Shown one piece after another: positions 55,304 to 63,872 of a stretch of DNA of 64,000 nucleotides. Source of the DNA: Methanolobus sp. ZRKC5 (GTDB taxonomy: Archaea; Halobacteriota; Methanosarcinia; Methanosarcinales; Methanosarcinaceae). The notes under the pieces are model-generated. The model was not told the origin of the DNA. It saw nothing but the letters and a program-made list of their open reading frames with translations, and made no database searches. The translations under genes were made by a program, and so were the position numbers. The DNA lies in assembly GCF_038446525.1 (NCBI RefSeq), contig NZ_CP151792.1, positions 558,001-622,000 of the forward strand, in the 5' to 3' direction. Position 1 is the first letter of the stretch. Every line of letters starts with the position of its first letter.

Positions 55304-55906
55304 CTAAATTTCATCATCTGATAAACCATAGAAATTCTTATAATCCTCAATAGCTTTCCTTGCCTGTTTTGGATATCGTTCAAACATACAGCTGAGGAAC
55401 TCATCTCTGGATGTGAATTCCTTCATTCTGTTTATAATGCTTGTTGCATACTGTTTCGAAAGGGTATTTCCTTTCTGTATCTCAAAAGTCAGGCAGAGTG
55501 CATCCTGAGGAAAATACTTCCTGCGAATGTATGGTGCAACAGAACCCAGAAGCACATCATGATCAAGCCTGCTGAATGCCGGCACACCTACACGGTCCAG
55601 CCTTTCAGCCCCTGTGAGTTTTCCAATATTTTGCGCAGAATAAGAGTGAATTTCAATATAGACTTCAGGTTTGAGTTCTTCCACAGCCTCTATTATAGGC
55701 ATCCCGATTTCAGTAAAATAGTTATCATCCAGTGTAGAGACATAGTTACCTTTATTCACAAGAGGAATAACTGCCAGAGTTCCCTTCTTGGGAGCTTCTA
55801 TGTTCTCAAGGATGTCTGAAGTATCCTTCCATTCTTTCCCGTGCAGACCTGCCACAAACAACCTGACAGGTTTTCCTTCCCCAAGTATACGGTATGACAT
55901 GTTCAT
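55304..55906 (-). CDS. DUF2119 family protein
   Basis: The 200-residue protein matches the methanogen family DUF2119. It contains RLFVAGLHGKEWKDTSDILE, GTLAVIPLVNKGNYVSTLDD and VYIEIHSYSAQN. HGKE and EIHSY recall the zinc-binding HxxE and H motifs of carboxypeptidase-like deacylases (succinylglutamate desuccinylase type), so a hydrolase is possible; this is inference. It ends with EDYKNFYGLSDDEI. It lies 52 bp downstream of the TlyA-like gene on the same strand. Confidence 0.85.
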   Translation of the reverse strand: MNMSYRILGEGKPVRLFVAGLHGKEWKDTSDILENIEAPKKGTLAVIPLVNKGNYVSTLDDNYFTEIGMPIIEAVEELKPEVYIEIHSYSAQNIGKLTGAERLDRVGVPAFSRLDHDVLLGSVAPYIRRKYFPQDALCLTFEIQKGNTLSKQYATSIINRMKEFTSRDEFLSCMFERYPKQARKAIEDYKNFYGLSDDEI

Positions 55907-55958
55907 CTCAATTTAATCTTTATTTTAACCTTAAATTCATCTCCCAGTCTTACCCGGA

Positions 55959-56618
55959 TTACACAACTTTCTGTGCAATGATATATATCTCCTGCTTTTC
56001 AGATTCCAGAACCTCGATGATTTTCAGTCCCATTGCTTCTGCCTTTGCAAGAATAGGTTTGCTGTTCTTCTGCTTTCCCATCTTGATTACCTGAAGCAGT
56101 TTCCCTTTATCCCTCAATAGTGGCAACACCCTTTCAAGAGCTGCCAGAGAATCCAGAGGTTCAAGTGTCATATCACTGAGTATCACATCGACCTTTTCAG
56201 GTGACATCTTTTCCAGTGGAACCTTAAATACATCTCCGAACATGACAGAAATATTTTCTTTTTCATCGACTACTTTTTCGAGTTCCGTGCTGAAATCCCT
56301 GCTGAATTCCACACCTTTAACAGAAGATGCTATCTCAGATGCCAGCATCAAAAATCCTCCTGCACTTGAACCAAGGTCCAGTACCCGGTCACCCTTTTCG
56401 ATCAGACCTGTGGCATCCTGTATCTTTTTGAGTTTGAAATAACCCCGGGGCATATCAAGCCCTTCCTCCACATCAACCTCAGCATCTGCACTGATATCCC
56501 TGGAAGGTTTTTTTACAATGGTATTGTCTACTTTGATATTGCCATTAAGTATAGCGGTTTTTGCCCTGCCCCTCGACTTGAAATAGCCCATTTCCACAAG
56601 GTATGCATCCAGTCTCAT
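55959..56618 (-). CDS. TlyA-like rRNA methyltransferase (S4 plus FtsJ fold)
   Basis: The protein of 219 residues has an N-terminal S4 RNA-binding domain (MRLDAYLVEMGYFKSRGRAK, TAILNGNIKVDNTIVKKPS) and an FtsJ-type SAM methyltransferase domain (GDRVLDLGSSAGGFLMLASE, VILSDMTLEPLDSL, GKLLQVIKMGKQKNSK). This combination is found in TlyA-type 2'-O-methyltransferases of rRNA and in archaeal relatives. The RNA target cannot be read from the sequence. ATG 56618 gives the standard S4 start. Confidence 0.88.
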   Translation of the reverse strand: MRLDAYLVEMGYFKSRGRAKTAILNGNIKVDNTIVKKPSRDISADAEVDVEEGLDMPRGYFKLKKIQDATGLIEKGDRVLDLGSSAGGFLMLASEIASSVKGVEFSRDFSTELEKVVDEKENISVMFGDVFKVPLEKMSPEKVDVILSDMTLEPLDSLAALERVLPLLRDKGKLLQVIKMGKQKNSKPILAKAEAMGLKIIEVLESEKQEIYIIAQKVV

Positions 56619-56714
56619 GATTCAACTAATAAGGAACTGTACTATTTATATTATCAGTTCCAAATTACATGCTCAAGTTGTAGTTATTTAAAATCCAGCT
56701 TTCAGGAATAGATA

Positions 56715-57635
56715 ATGATAAAGCGATTCAACTCCCTTTTCCCCCTGTGGGCAATTATTTTCTCAATAATAGCCTTTGCCTACCCATCTGTATTTTCCCC
56801 TTATAAAAATGCCATAACTCCTCTGCTTGGGATTGTAATGTTTGGAATGGGAATCACACTTTCAGCAAACGATTTTCTACTTGTTCTCAAAAGACCTCGT
56901 GTTATAGCCCTTGGAACTGCCATGCAGTACATACTCATGCCACTCATTGCCTTCATCATTTCTTATCTGCTTAATCTCCCGATTGAGATCATGGCAGGAA
57001 TGGTACTGCTGGGATCCTGTCCCGGAGGTACAGCTTCAAATGTCATCTGTTACCTTGCAAAGGGAGACGTGGCACTTTCAATAACACTTACCTCTGTTTC
57101 CACATTACTGGCTTTCTTCCTGACACCTGCACTTACATGGCTTTATATCGGGCAGGCAGTACCGGTAGAAGTAGGGAACATGATGCTGAGCATTGTAAAG
57201 ATAGTACTTGTCCCGGTAGCGCTTGGAGTCATCATTAATACGCTCTTCGATAAACATATTGAAAGATTCAGGCATGCTTTCCCGGCATTGTCAGTAGCCA
57301 CAATCGTGTTTATCATTGCTATTATCATTGCCCTGAATAAAGAGAATATCCTTGTTGCCGGAAAACTTGTAATGATTGCAGTTATCCTCCATAATGGATT
57401 TGGATTTGCAAGCGGTTATTTCATTTCAAAAACACTGGGACTTGATGAGAAGGATGCAAGAACCCTGGCAATAGAAGTCGGGATGCAGAATTCAGGATTG
57501 AGTGTGGCTCTTGCAGCTAAGTATTTCACACCCCTTGCAGCTCTTCCCGGTGCTTTATTCAGTATCTGGCATAACATCATGGGCTCTGCACTGGCTGCAT
57601 ACTGGTCATCCAAAGAGGACAAAAATGGTTTATAG
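56715..57635 (+). CDS. BASS-family sodium-dependent transporter
   Basis: The protein of 306 residues has nine to ten hydrophobic helices and the signature of bile acid:sodium symporters (ALTPLLGIVMFGMGITLSAN, MVLLGSCPGGTASNVICYLA, and VGMQNSGLSVALAAKYFTPL). In prokaryotes the family moves various organic anions with Na+ (for example pantoate or pyruvate-like acids); the substrate here is unknown. It lies just before the HAD phosphatase gene, 11 bp apart, so the two are probably co-transcribed. Confidence 0.92.
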   Translation: MIKRFNSLFPLWAIIFSIIAFAYPSVFSPYKNAITPLLGIVMFGMGITLSANDFLLVLKRPRVIALGTAMQYILMPLIAFIISYLLNLPIEIMAGMVLLGSCPGGTASNVICYLAKGDVALSITLTSVSTLLAFFLTPALTWLYIGQAVPVEVGNMMLSIVKIVLVPVALGVIINTLFDKHIERFRHAFPALSVATIVFIIAIIIALNKENILVAGKLVMIAVILHNGFGFASGYFISKTLGLDEKDARTLAIEVGMQNSGLSVALAAKYFTPLAALPGALFSIWHNIMGSALAAYWSSKEDKNGL

Positions 57636-57646
57636 AATGCTGACCG

Positions 57647-58345
57647 ATGCTTTCTCCCAATGGTGATGATTTGTTAAAGGCAGTAATATTCGATATGGAT
57701 GGTGTGCTTGTGGATTCAATGTCATATCATGCGGAAGCGGTCCAGCATATCTTTGATGAGATAGGCGTGGAAATGGATCAACAGGATATCTTTGAAAGAG
57801 AAGGAGAAAGAACCGTGGACATCGTTGCATTCCTGCTCGATAAAGGGACTGGTAATGCATCAAATTATGACATATCAGATATTGTGGAGAGATATATTTC
57901 CGAGTTTAACAGGATAGTGGAGCTTAAGGTCTTTGACGGCATGCAGGAATGCCTTAATGTCCTGAAGGAGAAATTTGACCTTGCTGTTGTGTCGGGTTCC
58001 GACAAACCAATTGTTAATGACATTATCAGCTCCCAGTACCCAGGGATATTTAAAGGGATTGTAACTGCCGATGATGTGGAACGTGGAAAGCCGGAACCTG
58101 ACCCATATCTCAAAGCAGTGGAAATGCTTGGAATTTCCAGTCATGAAGGTATTGTAATAGAAAATGCCCCCATGGGTGTGGAGGCTGCGAAAAAGGCAGG
58201 CTTGTGTTGTGTAGCAATACCAACCTACCTTGACCCGGAAAAATTCCAGCAGGCGGATATGGTCATAAAAGACCACACACACCTTGTAGAGTTCCTGCGA
58301 AAGCTTGATCCCTCATACAACTGTCTTCAGTTGCCAAAATCATAA
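57647..58345 (+). CDS. HAD-superfamily phosphatase, phosphoglucomutase-like
   Basis: The protein of 232 residues has motif I FDMDGVLVDS, motif II VVSGSDKP, Lys and motif III in RGKPEPDPYLKAVEML, and IVIENAPMGVEAAKKAG. This is the subfamily IA pattern of phosphoglycolate phosphatases and beta-phosphoglucomutases. Substrate is unknown. ATG 57647 is the listed start. A TTG at 57671 with GGTGATG just upstream would also fit and begins right before the first strand. It follows the BASS transporter gene, and its 3' end overlaps the convergent flavin oxidoreductase gene by 19 bp. Confidence 0.9.
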   Translation: MLSPNGDDLLKAVIFDMDGVLVDSMSYHAEAVQHIFDEIGVEMDQQDIFEREGERTVDIVAFLLDKGTGNASNYDISDIVERYISEFNRIVELKVFDGMQECLNVLKEKFDLAVVSGSDKPIVNDIISSQYPGIFKGIVTADDVERGKPEPDPYLKAVEMLGISSHEGIVIENAPMGVEAAKKAGLCCVAIPTYLDPEKFQQADMVIKDHTHLVEFLRKLDPSYNCLQLPKS

Positions 58346-59418
58346 TTGCATTTTATGCCGCTCTCATCAGAACACAGGTTGCAGGATACACATTTTGCAA
58401 TCTCTGTTTCACCATTCCTTATTTTTGCAACAAGGTCAGGTTCACATATGAGCGACCTGCACAGGGATACCATATCTGCATACTCTTCTGCAAGCATCTG
58501 CTCCATAACAGCCTTAGAACGTATGCCACCTACTACTATAACCGGCACATCCACAGCTTCCTTTATCATTTTTGAGTAGTTCCTGTAATATGCCTCGTCC
58601 TCAGGTCTGTCTACTTTTGTCCTGAACATCTCCTGCCCGGCTTCAACAATACCGCCACTTACCTCAATGGCACACACACCATTTGCAGCCAGTATCTTTG
58701 CTATTTCAACACATTCAGGAGCATCGAGGACGTTTTTCTTGCCTTTTGGGAATCCATCGGTAGCATTCAATTTGACAAGGATCGGAAAATCATCTCCAAT
58801 CATCTCATGTATTCTTGTGATGATATCCAGGATTACCTGTGTCCTTTTTTCTGTTGAGCCACCCCACCTGTCTTTGCGTCTGTTTGTGTAGGGAGAAATA
58901 AAATTACTGAGCAAAAAACCGTGGGCACAGTGTAATTGTACACCATCAAAACCTGCTTCCTTTGCCCTTCTTGCAGCATTGGCAAAGTCCTCTATTGTCT
59001 CAAGAACTTCTTCCTCTGTCATTTCCTCGGGAGTTACACCGTTTCTTTTATTTGTAACGGCTGAAGGTGCAAGCATAATTGGAGTTTTGGCACTTAACAT
59101 GGTCTGCCTGCCACCATGCATGATCTGTACTACGATCTTGCTCCCATGCTCGTGAACCCTGGAAACTATCTTCTTGTAAGGTTCTATGAACCTGTCATCA
59201 TAGATTCCCTGCTGAAGGCGGTCACTTTTACCTTTAGGATTGACGTATGCATATCCTGTGATGATAAGCCCTACATCATTACGTGCAAGCTCTTCGTAAA
59301 GCTCACCCAGTCTTTCAGTTGGGGTGCCATCAGGCTCTGCCATCCACTCATGGGTAGCCGAGCGTACAAAACGATTTGGAACATCCATATTCCCAAGTTC
59401 TATCGGTTCGAACAACAT
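58327..59418 (-). CDS. Old yellow enzyme-family flavin oxidoreductase
   Basis: The protein of 363 residues is an NADH:flavin oxidoreductase of the OYE family. It has the FMN-barrel start LFEPIELGNMDVPNRFVRSA, KIVVQIMHGGRQ, AGFDGVQLHCAHGFLLSNFI (catalytic His pair), and SPYTNRRKDRWGGSTEKR. The C-terminus has CVSCNLCSDESGIKC, a Cys cluster that may bind a 4Fe-4S centre, as in the longer 2,4-dienoyl-CoA reductase group, but the second flavin domain of that group is missing. The electron acceptor is unknown. Confidence 0.92.
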   Translation of the reverse strand: MLFEPIELGNMDVPNRFVRSATHEWMAEPDGTPTERLGELYEELARNDVGLIITGYAYVNPKGKSDRLQQGIYDDRFIEPYKKIVSRVHEHGSKIVVQIMHGGRQTMLSAKTPIMLAPSAVTNKRNGVTPEEMTEEEVLETIEDFANAARRAKEAGFDGVQLHCAHGFLLSNFISPYTNRRKDRWGGSTEKRTQVILDIITRIHEMIGDDFPILVKLNATDGFPKGKKNVLDAPECVEIAKILAANGVCAIEVSGGIVEAGQEMFRTKVDRPEDEAYYRNYSKMIKEAVDVPVIVVGGIRSKAVMEQMLAEEYADMVSLCRSLICEPDLVAKIRNGETEIAKCVSCNLCSDESGIKCNYDFGN

Positions 59419-59460
59419 GTAGGAATATTGATGTCAGTGGCTTATATGCTTTTCTTAGCC

Positions 59461-60171
59461 TCATGCAGACTTATACTTTGCTTCATCCAGCTCTTCCTTT
59501 AGGGCTTCGTTGTTCACCCTGTAGACAAGCATTGATGTAAATAACAGCGCAAAGGCCAACATATTGACCATAAGTGTGAGACGTAGTGAAGTGCCTTCAA
59601 GCCCTCCACCACTACCCCCATATGAAGAGCCACCGAACATCAGAGGGTGAGCTGAACGCCATAAACGTATGGAAAAGAAACTCAGCGGAACAGAGAGAAA
59701 TCCAACTATTCCAAAGACAGCTGCAAGACGTGCTCTCTTTTCCGGTTCTTCAAGTGCCTGACGAAGCATCAGGTAAGCAAGATAAACTAGGAAGAGTGCA
59801 AGAGATGTCGTGAGTCGAGGTTCCCATACCCAATACCATCCCCATGTGGCTTTTGCCCATATGGATCCCGTTGCAAGTACAAGAAAAGCAAACACAACTC
59901 CAACTTCTGCGGCGGAGTGAGCAACAATATCCCATTTCCTGCTGTTTGCCTTAAGCTGCATTATACTGGCAATAAAAACCACTGTGAATGACAGGTATGC
60001 CACCATTGCAATTGACAGGTGGAAATAGAAGATCTTAAAACTACTGTCAAGCACCTCACCGGCATTTCCCTTCATCTGGGGCACATAAAAAAAGACCATC
60101 CATATGGCAATTAGCATAACAGGGAATGTGATGGCTGCAATTATTCTCTCTTTTTTCCTGTCAATGAGCAT
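59461..60171 (-). CDS. ccmC: Cytochrome c biogenesis protein CcmC
   Basis: The 236-residue membrane protein has six or so helices and the tryptophan-rich haem-handling motif WGWYWVWEPR. It is the CcmC part of the system I cytochrome c maturation pathway that moves haem to the outside of the membrane. It is the last gene of the order HTH regulator, molybdoenzyme, ccmA, ccmB, ccmC, all on the minus strand. Methanosarcinaceae with cytochromes use such genes for c-type multihaem cytochromes. Confidence 0.93.
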   Translation of the reverse strand: MLIDRKKERIIAAITFPVMLIAIWMVFFYVPQMKGNAGEVLDSSFKIFYFHLSIAMVAYLSFTVVFIASIMQLKANSRKWDIVAHSAAEVGVVFAFLVLATGSIWAKATWGWYWVWEPRLTTSLALFLVYLAYLMLRQALEEPEKRARLAAVFGIVGFLSVPLSFFSIRLWRSAHPLMFGGSSYGGSGGGLEGTSLRLTLMVNMLAFALLFTSMLVYRVNNEALKEELDEAKYKSA

Positions 60172-60249
60172 GATTGTTCCTCTGCCTTATTAAAACTCCT
60201 GGTTTAAATGCTTTTCATACATCCTGTATTCCAGTCTGAACTGATAGTT

Positions 60250-60924
60250 TCAGTCCATTATGGTATATTCAAACACAAGCTGGCCGACAACAAAGAAGAT
60301 GAGATCATATACCAGAAGCAATCGTATTTCTGAACCTATATTTCCGATATCTCCATCCACAAGTACTTTTCCTGTTGCCATTACCGCAGGAATTATAACC
60401 GGGATGATAAGAGGAAGCAGAAGCACAGGGAGCATTATTTCCCTTGCCCTTGTGCTGGCCGAGAGTGCTGATAACAGAGTTCCCACACTCACAAAACCAA
60501 AGGTTCCCAGGAAGATAACTATTGCAAGTCCCAGAATACCAGTTATATTGTAGTTGAAAAGTACAATGAAAATAGGGATTGTGAGTAACTCAACCATGAA
60601 CATTAGTATTGCACTTGATATTGTCTTTCCAATATAGATAGAGCTTCTGTCAATGGGTGAGAGTTTCAAACCTTCAAGACATCCGTTTTCCATCTCACCT
60701 GCAAAGGAACGTGAAAGTCCCAGAGTGCCTGCAAAGGTGAAAGCTATCCAGAGCACACCCGGAGCGAGTTTTGCAATGATTTCCTGCTGGCTTAAAAGGT
60801 CACCAAATGAGATGCTGAAAATAACAATGACTACCAGTGAGAATATAAGCATGGAATTTAGCATCTGCTTTGTGCGAAACTCCGACTTCAGGTCTTTTGC
60901 TGCAATATAGAGGCTTTTCATCAT
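60250..60924 (-). CDS. ccmB: Haem exporter permease CcmB
   Basis: The 224-residue membrane protein matches CcmB: YIAAKDLKSEFRTKQMLNSM at the start, SLGDLLSQQ-like IFSISFGDLLSQQEII, and FAGTLGLSRSFAGEMENGCL, with about six helices. It forms an ABC complex with the CcmA ATPase encoded 22 bp upstream and with CcmC. The TGA stop is directly followed in frame by 18 more codons before TAA; read-through is not supported by any other sign. Confidence 0.92.
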   Translation of the reverse strand: MMKSLYIAAKDLKSEFRTKQMLNSMLIFSLVVIVIFSISFGDLLSQQEIIAKLAPGVLWIAFTFAGTLGLSRSFAGEMENGCLEGLKLSPIDRSSIYIGKTISSAILMFMVELLTIPIFIVLFNYNITGILGLAIVIFLGTFGFVSVGTLLSALSASTRAREIMLPVLLLPLIIPVIIPAVMATGKVLVDGDIGNIGSEIRLLLVYDLIFFVVGQLVFEYTIMD

Positions 60925-60946
60925 CTATCCCACCAATCCTGCTATC

Positions 60947-61693
60947 CTAAAAGTTGCTGGTACCCTCGACGTCCATATCCTTTTCGACTATGGAAAGATA
61001 CTCTTCCCTAAACTCTGCTACACTTGCAACATCTTTTTTTAATTTATCGAAACGTAGCTCTCCTCTGTCCATAATGAGCATGCGGTCACATAACTCAAAA
61101 GCTCTTTCAATATTATGGGTAATCATTATCCGGGTTACATCTGAATTTCCAGTATTCATGAGGACACGTTCAAAATTTGCAGCCGCATGCTGGTCAAGAC
61201 CAGTGTAGGGTTCATCCATCAGCAGAATTTCAGGACGATGTAACAGGGCTCGTGCAATTGAAAGCCTCTGTTTCATTCCCCGTGAAAATGAGCCGGCTCT
61301 CTCGTCAGCACGCTGAAGGAGATTGACACTCTTCAGGATCTCGTCAATCCTTTCATCGATCATACTTTTTTCAATACCGTACATACGTGAGAAAAAAATC
61401 AGATTTTCCCTTGCTGTAAGCTCATCATAGAGATATGTTTCGTGGGAAATTGCGCCTATCATCCCCCTGATTTTAGAAGGGTCTTTTTTGTTGTCAATCC
61501 CATTGATCAGCACATTTCCCCTGGTAGGTTCAATAATTGTGGATATCACCTTAAGAAGAGTGGTCTTCCCTGCACCGTTTGGACCAAATATGGCAACAAA
61601 TTCACCTTTTCCAATCTCAAGGTGAATATTATTCAGTGCCTTTCTATGACCAAAGCTCTTCGAAAGACCGTTTATTGAGATGATACTATCCAT
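60947..61693 (-). CDS. ccmA: ABC transporter ATPase CcmA-like
   Basis: The 248-residue ATPase has Walker A FGPNGAGKTTLLKVISTI, signature FSRGMKQRLSIARAL, Walker B EILLMDEPYTGLDQ and switch ITHNIERA. It is placed next to the CcmB-like permease, so it is the CcmA part of the haem maturation complex rather than a general exporter ATPase. It lies 87 bp downstream of the molybdoenzyme gene. Confidence 0.92.
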   Translation of the reverse strand: MDSIISINGLSKSFGHRKALNNIHLEIGKGEFVAIFGPNGAGKTTLLKVISTIIEPTRGNVLINGIDNKKDPSKIRGMIGAISHETYLYDELTARENLIFFSRMYGIEKSMIDERIDEILKSVNLLQRADERAGSFSRGMKQRLSIARALLHRPEILLMDEPYTGLDQHAAANFERVLMNTGNSDVTRIMITHNIERAFELCDRMLIMDRGELRFDKLKKDVASVAEFREEYLSIVEKDMDVEGTSNF

Positions 61694-61780
61694 TGGAGCT
61701 ATATTTATGGCTTATGTAGATTAACGTTTTGTCCTGAAAATAATTATTCAGAAAGAAAAATGAAAAAGATGATACAATTA

Positions 61781-62455
61781 TCATCTCTCAAAGGCAGGTC
61801 CGCCAACATCTGCATTATTACTATATCCCACACTTTCCCAGTAACCTTTGTAGGGTTCATCAGTGACCTCAATGGCTGTTATCCATTTGGCCCATTTGTA
61901 ACCATATTTTACTTCTGCAACGAGCTGAAGAGGAAATCCCCTGTCTGCAGGCAATACGATATCATTGAGCTCATAAGCCAGCATAATGTCGTTTACCACA
62001 AGGTAATCAAGTTCAAGTCCTGTGGAGTAGCCATCAGCTGAATAAAAAATAACGGTGGTTGCACTACTATCGATGCCGGTTTCATTAAACAGCGTATTCA
62101 AAGTCACACCTGTCCATTTCGCATCGAATCCCCAACCCTCAACGCAATCCATACGCACGAATCTTGTTTCTGAAGGATAAGCAACTAACTGGTCATAGGT
62201 AAAATTAAGAGGTTCGTCTACCAGTCCATAGACACGGAGTTCATACGTGTCCTGATCTATGTACTGGGTACCTTCAATGCCATTGTTACGTTGCTTTGAG
62301 ATGGGAGTGAGTTCCATCCCCTCAAACTCCGTTGCTTCTCCAGAAATATTGATCTCTTCCCGAGAGTCCTCCAGACAACCAGATGTAAGCATAAATAAGA
62401 AGAAAATGGAAATGGATGAAATTAATACAACTCTTGAAGCCATCCTATCAATCAT
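61781..62455 (-). CDS. Sulfite oxidase/YedY-like molybdopterin lipoprotein
   Basis: The protein of 224 residues has a lipoprotein signal (lipobox MLTSGC, Cys at about residue 27) and a single oxidoreductase molybdopterin-binding domain. The cofactor region shows FVRMDCVEGWGFDAKWTGVT, with the Cys that binds molybdenum, then LELDYLVVNDIMLAYEL and LPADRGFPLQLVAEVKYGYK. It is therefore a small YedY/SuoX-type oxidoreductase on the outer face of the membrane. GGAGG 7 nt upstream supports ATG 62455. It is encoded between an HTH regulator and ccmABC, so a c-type cytochrome may be its electron partner. Confidence 0.88.
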   Translation of the reverse strand: MIDRMASRVVLISSISIFFLFMLTSGCLEDSREEINISGEATEFEGMELTPISKQRNNGIEGTQYIDQDTYELRVYGLVDEPLNFTYDQLVAYPSETRFVRMDCVEGWGFDAKWTGVTLNTLFNETGIDSSATTVIFYSADGYSTGLELDYLVVNDIMLAYELNDIVLPADRGFPLQLVAEVKYGYKWAKWITAIEVTDEPYKGYWESVGYSNNADVGGPAFER

Positions 62456-62473
62456 CTGGCAACCTCCTGCCTA

Positions 62474-62770
62474 TTAGATATTAGCCAAAAGTTCAAGCCC
62501 TTTGTCACTTAAAAAATACTTGTCTTCGCTGATATTCAGAAACTCCCCGTTTATCAGGAATTCAGTATGGTACTTAAAGACTTTCTCATCAAGTCCTGAA
62601 CTTTCAAGAAGGTTCGCCTTTGTGGCTCCAAAAGCCCCTATTTCTTTTATGAGTTGTCTTCTTACCGGATGTGAAGCTGCTTTATGTATTACCTCATGCT
62701 CAGCTTTTACACGTTCCCTTTCAGAAGGTCTTGCAATTATCAAATCATCTAATTCATCGTCATCCAGCAT
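62474..62770 (-). CDS. Winged-helix transcriptional regulator
   Basis: The 98-residue protein has one winged-helix domain of the ArsR type: AASHPVRRQLIKEIGAFGAT, KANLLESSGLDEKVFKYHTE and FLINGEFLNISEDKYFLSDK. An acidic segment lies before it (MLDDDELDDL). It is the first gene of the order HTH, molybdoenzyme, ccmA, ccmB, ccmC and may control the operon. GGAG is present about 6 nt upstream of the start. Confidence 0.85.
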   Translation of the reverse strand: MLDDDELDDLIIARPSERERVKAEHEVIHKAASHPVRRQLIKEIGAFGATKANLLESSGLDEKVFKYHTEFLINGEFLNISEDKYFLSDKGLELLANI

Positions 62771-62854
62771 TGTCCAACTCCTCCTAAAATTAACTATAAA
62801 AGTACAATATTAAAAGTATTGTGCCAGATGGAACTGAAAATAAAAGAATAAAAT

Positions 62855-63048
62855 GTAACTATTCAGCCTACCACAATTAGCCTATTGATACTGATTTAAT
62901 CAAAACGGAGATGTTTGCTCACTAACAACCTAAGAATCAAAAAAGCAATCAATGGCAACAATCAAAATTAATGATCCTAATAAAATGTAGGTCTCAACTT
63001 TTTGTCAAGATTGCTATTGATAGTGTTTTTATCAGGCTGAATAGTTAC
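62855..63048. mobile_element. MITE copy 3 (194 bp, subfamily B)
   Basis: The element starts GTAACTATTCAGCCTACCAC and ends AGGCTGAATAGTTAC. It is flanked by AATAAAAT (62847-62854 and 63049-63056). It looks identical to copy 2 inside the sensor gene, and only 12 bp separate it from copy 4. Confidence 0.95.
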
Positions 63049-63060
63049 AATAAAATTAAG

Positions 63061-63254
63061 GTAACTATTCAGCCTGGCACGATTTGCCTATTGGTACTGA
63101 TTTCATCGAAATAGAGATGTCTGCTCACTAACAATCTAACAATCAAAAAAGCAATCAATAGCAACAATCAAAATAAATGATCCTAATGAAATTTACGTTT
63201 CAACTTTTTGTCAAGATTGTTATTGATAGCGTTTTTATCAGGCTGAATAGTTAC
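63061..63254. mobile_element. MITE copy 4 (194 bp, subfamily A)
   Basis: The element starts GTAACTATTCAGCCTGGCAC and ends AGGCTGAATAGTTAC, with duplication AAATTAAG at 63053-63060 and 63255-63262. It matches copy 1 almost perfectly. Its left duplication overlaps the right duplication of copy 3 by 4 bp. Confidence 0.95.
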
Positions 63255-63389
63255 AAATTAAGATTAAAAATAAAATTGGATGCTTGCTTTCTTTAAAGAA
63301 AATATAAATGCTGGCGTGTTGAAAGCAAACAAGTTATTAATGCAAGAAGATGCATTTATCTGAGGGGATCGTTGTTACCAGCATCCATA

Positions 63390-63737
63390 TTAATGTGATA
63401 AAGCCACTGATCTATCTGTATTAGAAACATGTGCAAACTCCATTTCAGGGTGCTTATGTGACTCTTTTATTATTAAACCAGGATCTGCAGGCAAGAATGT
63501 GAGTTTTCCGTCCTTGTACCTCATTGGAGAACCAATAGCTTTGTAATATTCATTCTTAAGGCTCTGTATTGCAGCTATCACTGTTTCATTATCATACTTA
63601 GAGTTACCAAGATTTGCAAATGCTACCCCCAGCAACACATTGTTTGCGTGCAGGGCAAGATGCAGATGCCATGTATCCTTGTTAACGAATTCATGGATTT
63701 TAATATCCATAACCATATTGCTTTCATTTTCCCTCAA
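63390..63737 (-). CDS. Hypothetical protein of 115 aa
   Basis: The minus-strand gene starts at TTG 63737 with GGAGA about 9 nt upstream. The protein has a strand-rich first half (DIKIHEFVNKDTWHLHLALH, NNVLLGVAFANLG) and a helical part (NETVIAAIQSLKNEYYKAIG), ending in a polar tail with several His. No signal peptide or membrane helix is visible. I do not recognise the family. Confidence 0.6.
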   Translation of the reverse strand: MRENESNMVMDIKIHEFVNKDTWHLHLALHANNVLLGVAFANLGNSKYDNETVIAAIQSLKNEYYKAIGSPMRYKDGKLTFLPADPGLIIKESHKHPEMEFAHVSNTDRSVALSH

Positions 63738-63872
63738 AATAACAATCTCCTTATATTGACTGTAATTGAAAGAAATTGTGAACTTATATATAAGGAGTTT
63801 GTATGTATTTTTAGAAAGATGTACACGAATAGAATCAACGTGTACTTAATACGGAACTTTATGTTCATAAGC

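Larger units (their letters stand above)
62771..63389. other. Intergenic region with two adjacent MITEs
   Basis: The 620 bp between the HTH gene and the next small gene is mostly made of MITE copies 3 and 4. The remainder is AT-rich and shows no gene. The promoter of the HTH-ccm operon lies at about 62780-62850, right beside copy 3. Confidence 0.6.

Noticed and set aside
60172-60249. Small ccmD-like gene between ccmB and ccmC
   Set aside because: The gap codes for at most ten to eighteen polar residues without a membrane helix. It is the in-frame continuation after the ccmB stop, not a CcmD protein.
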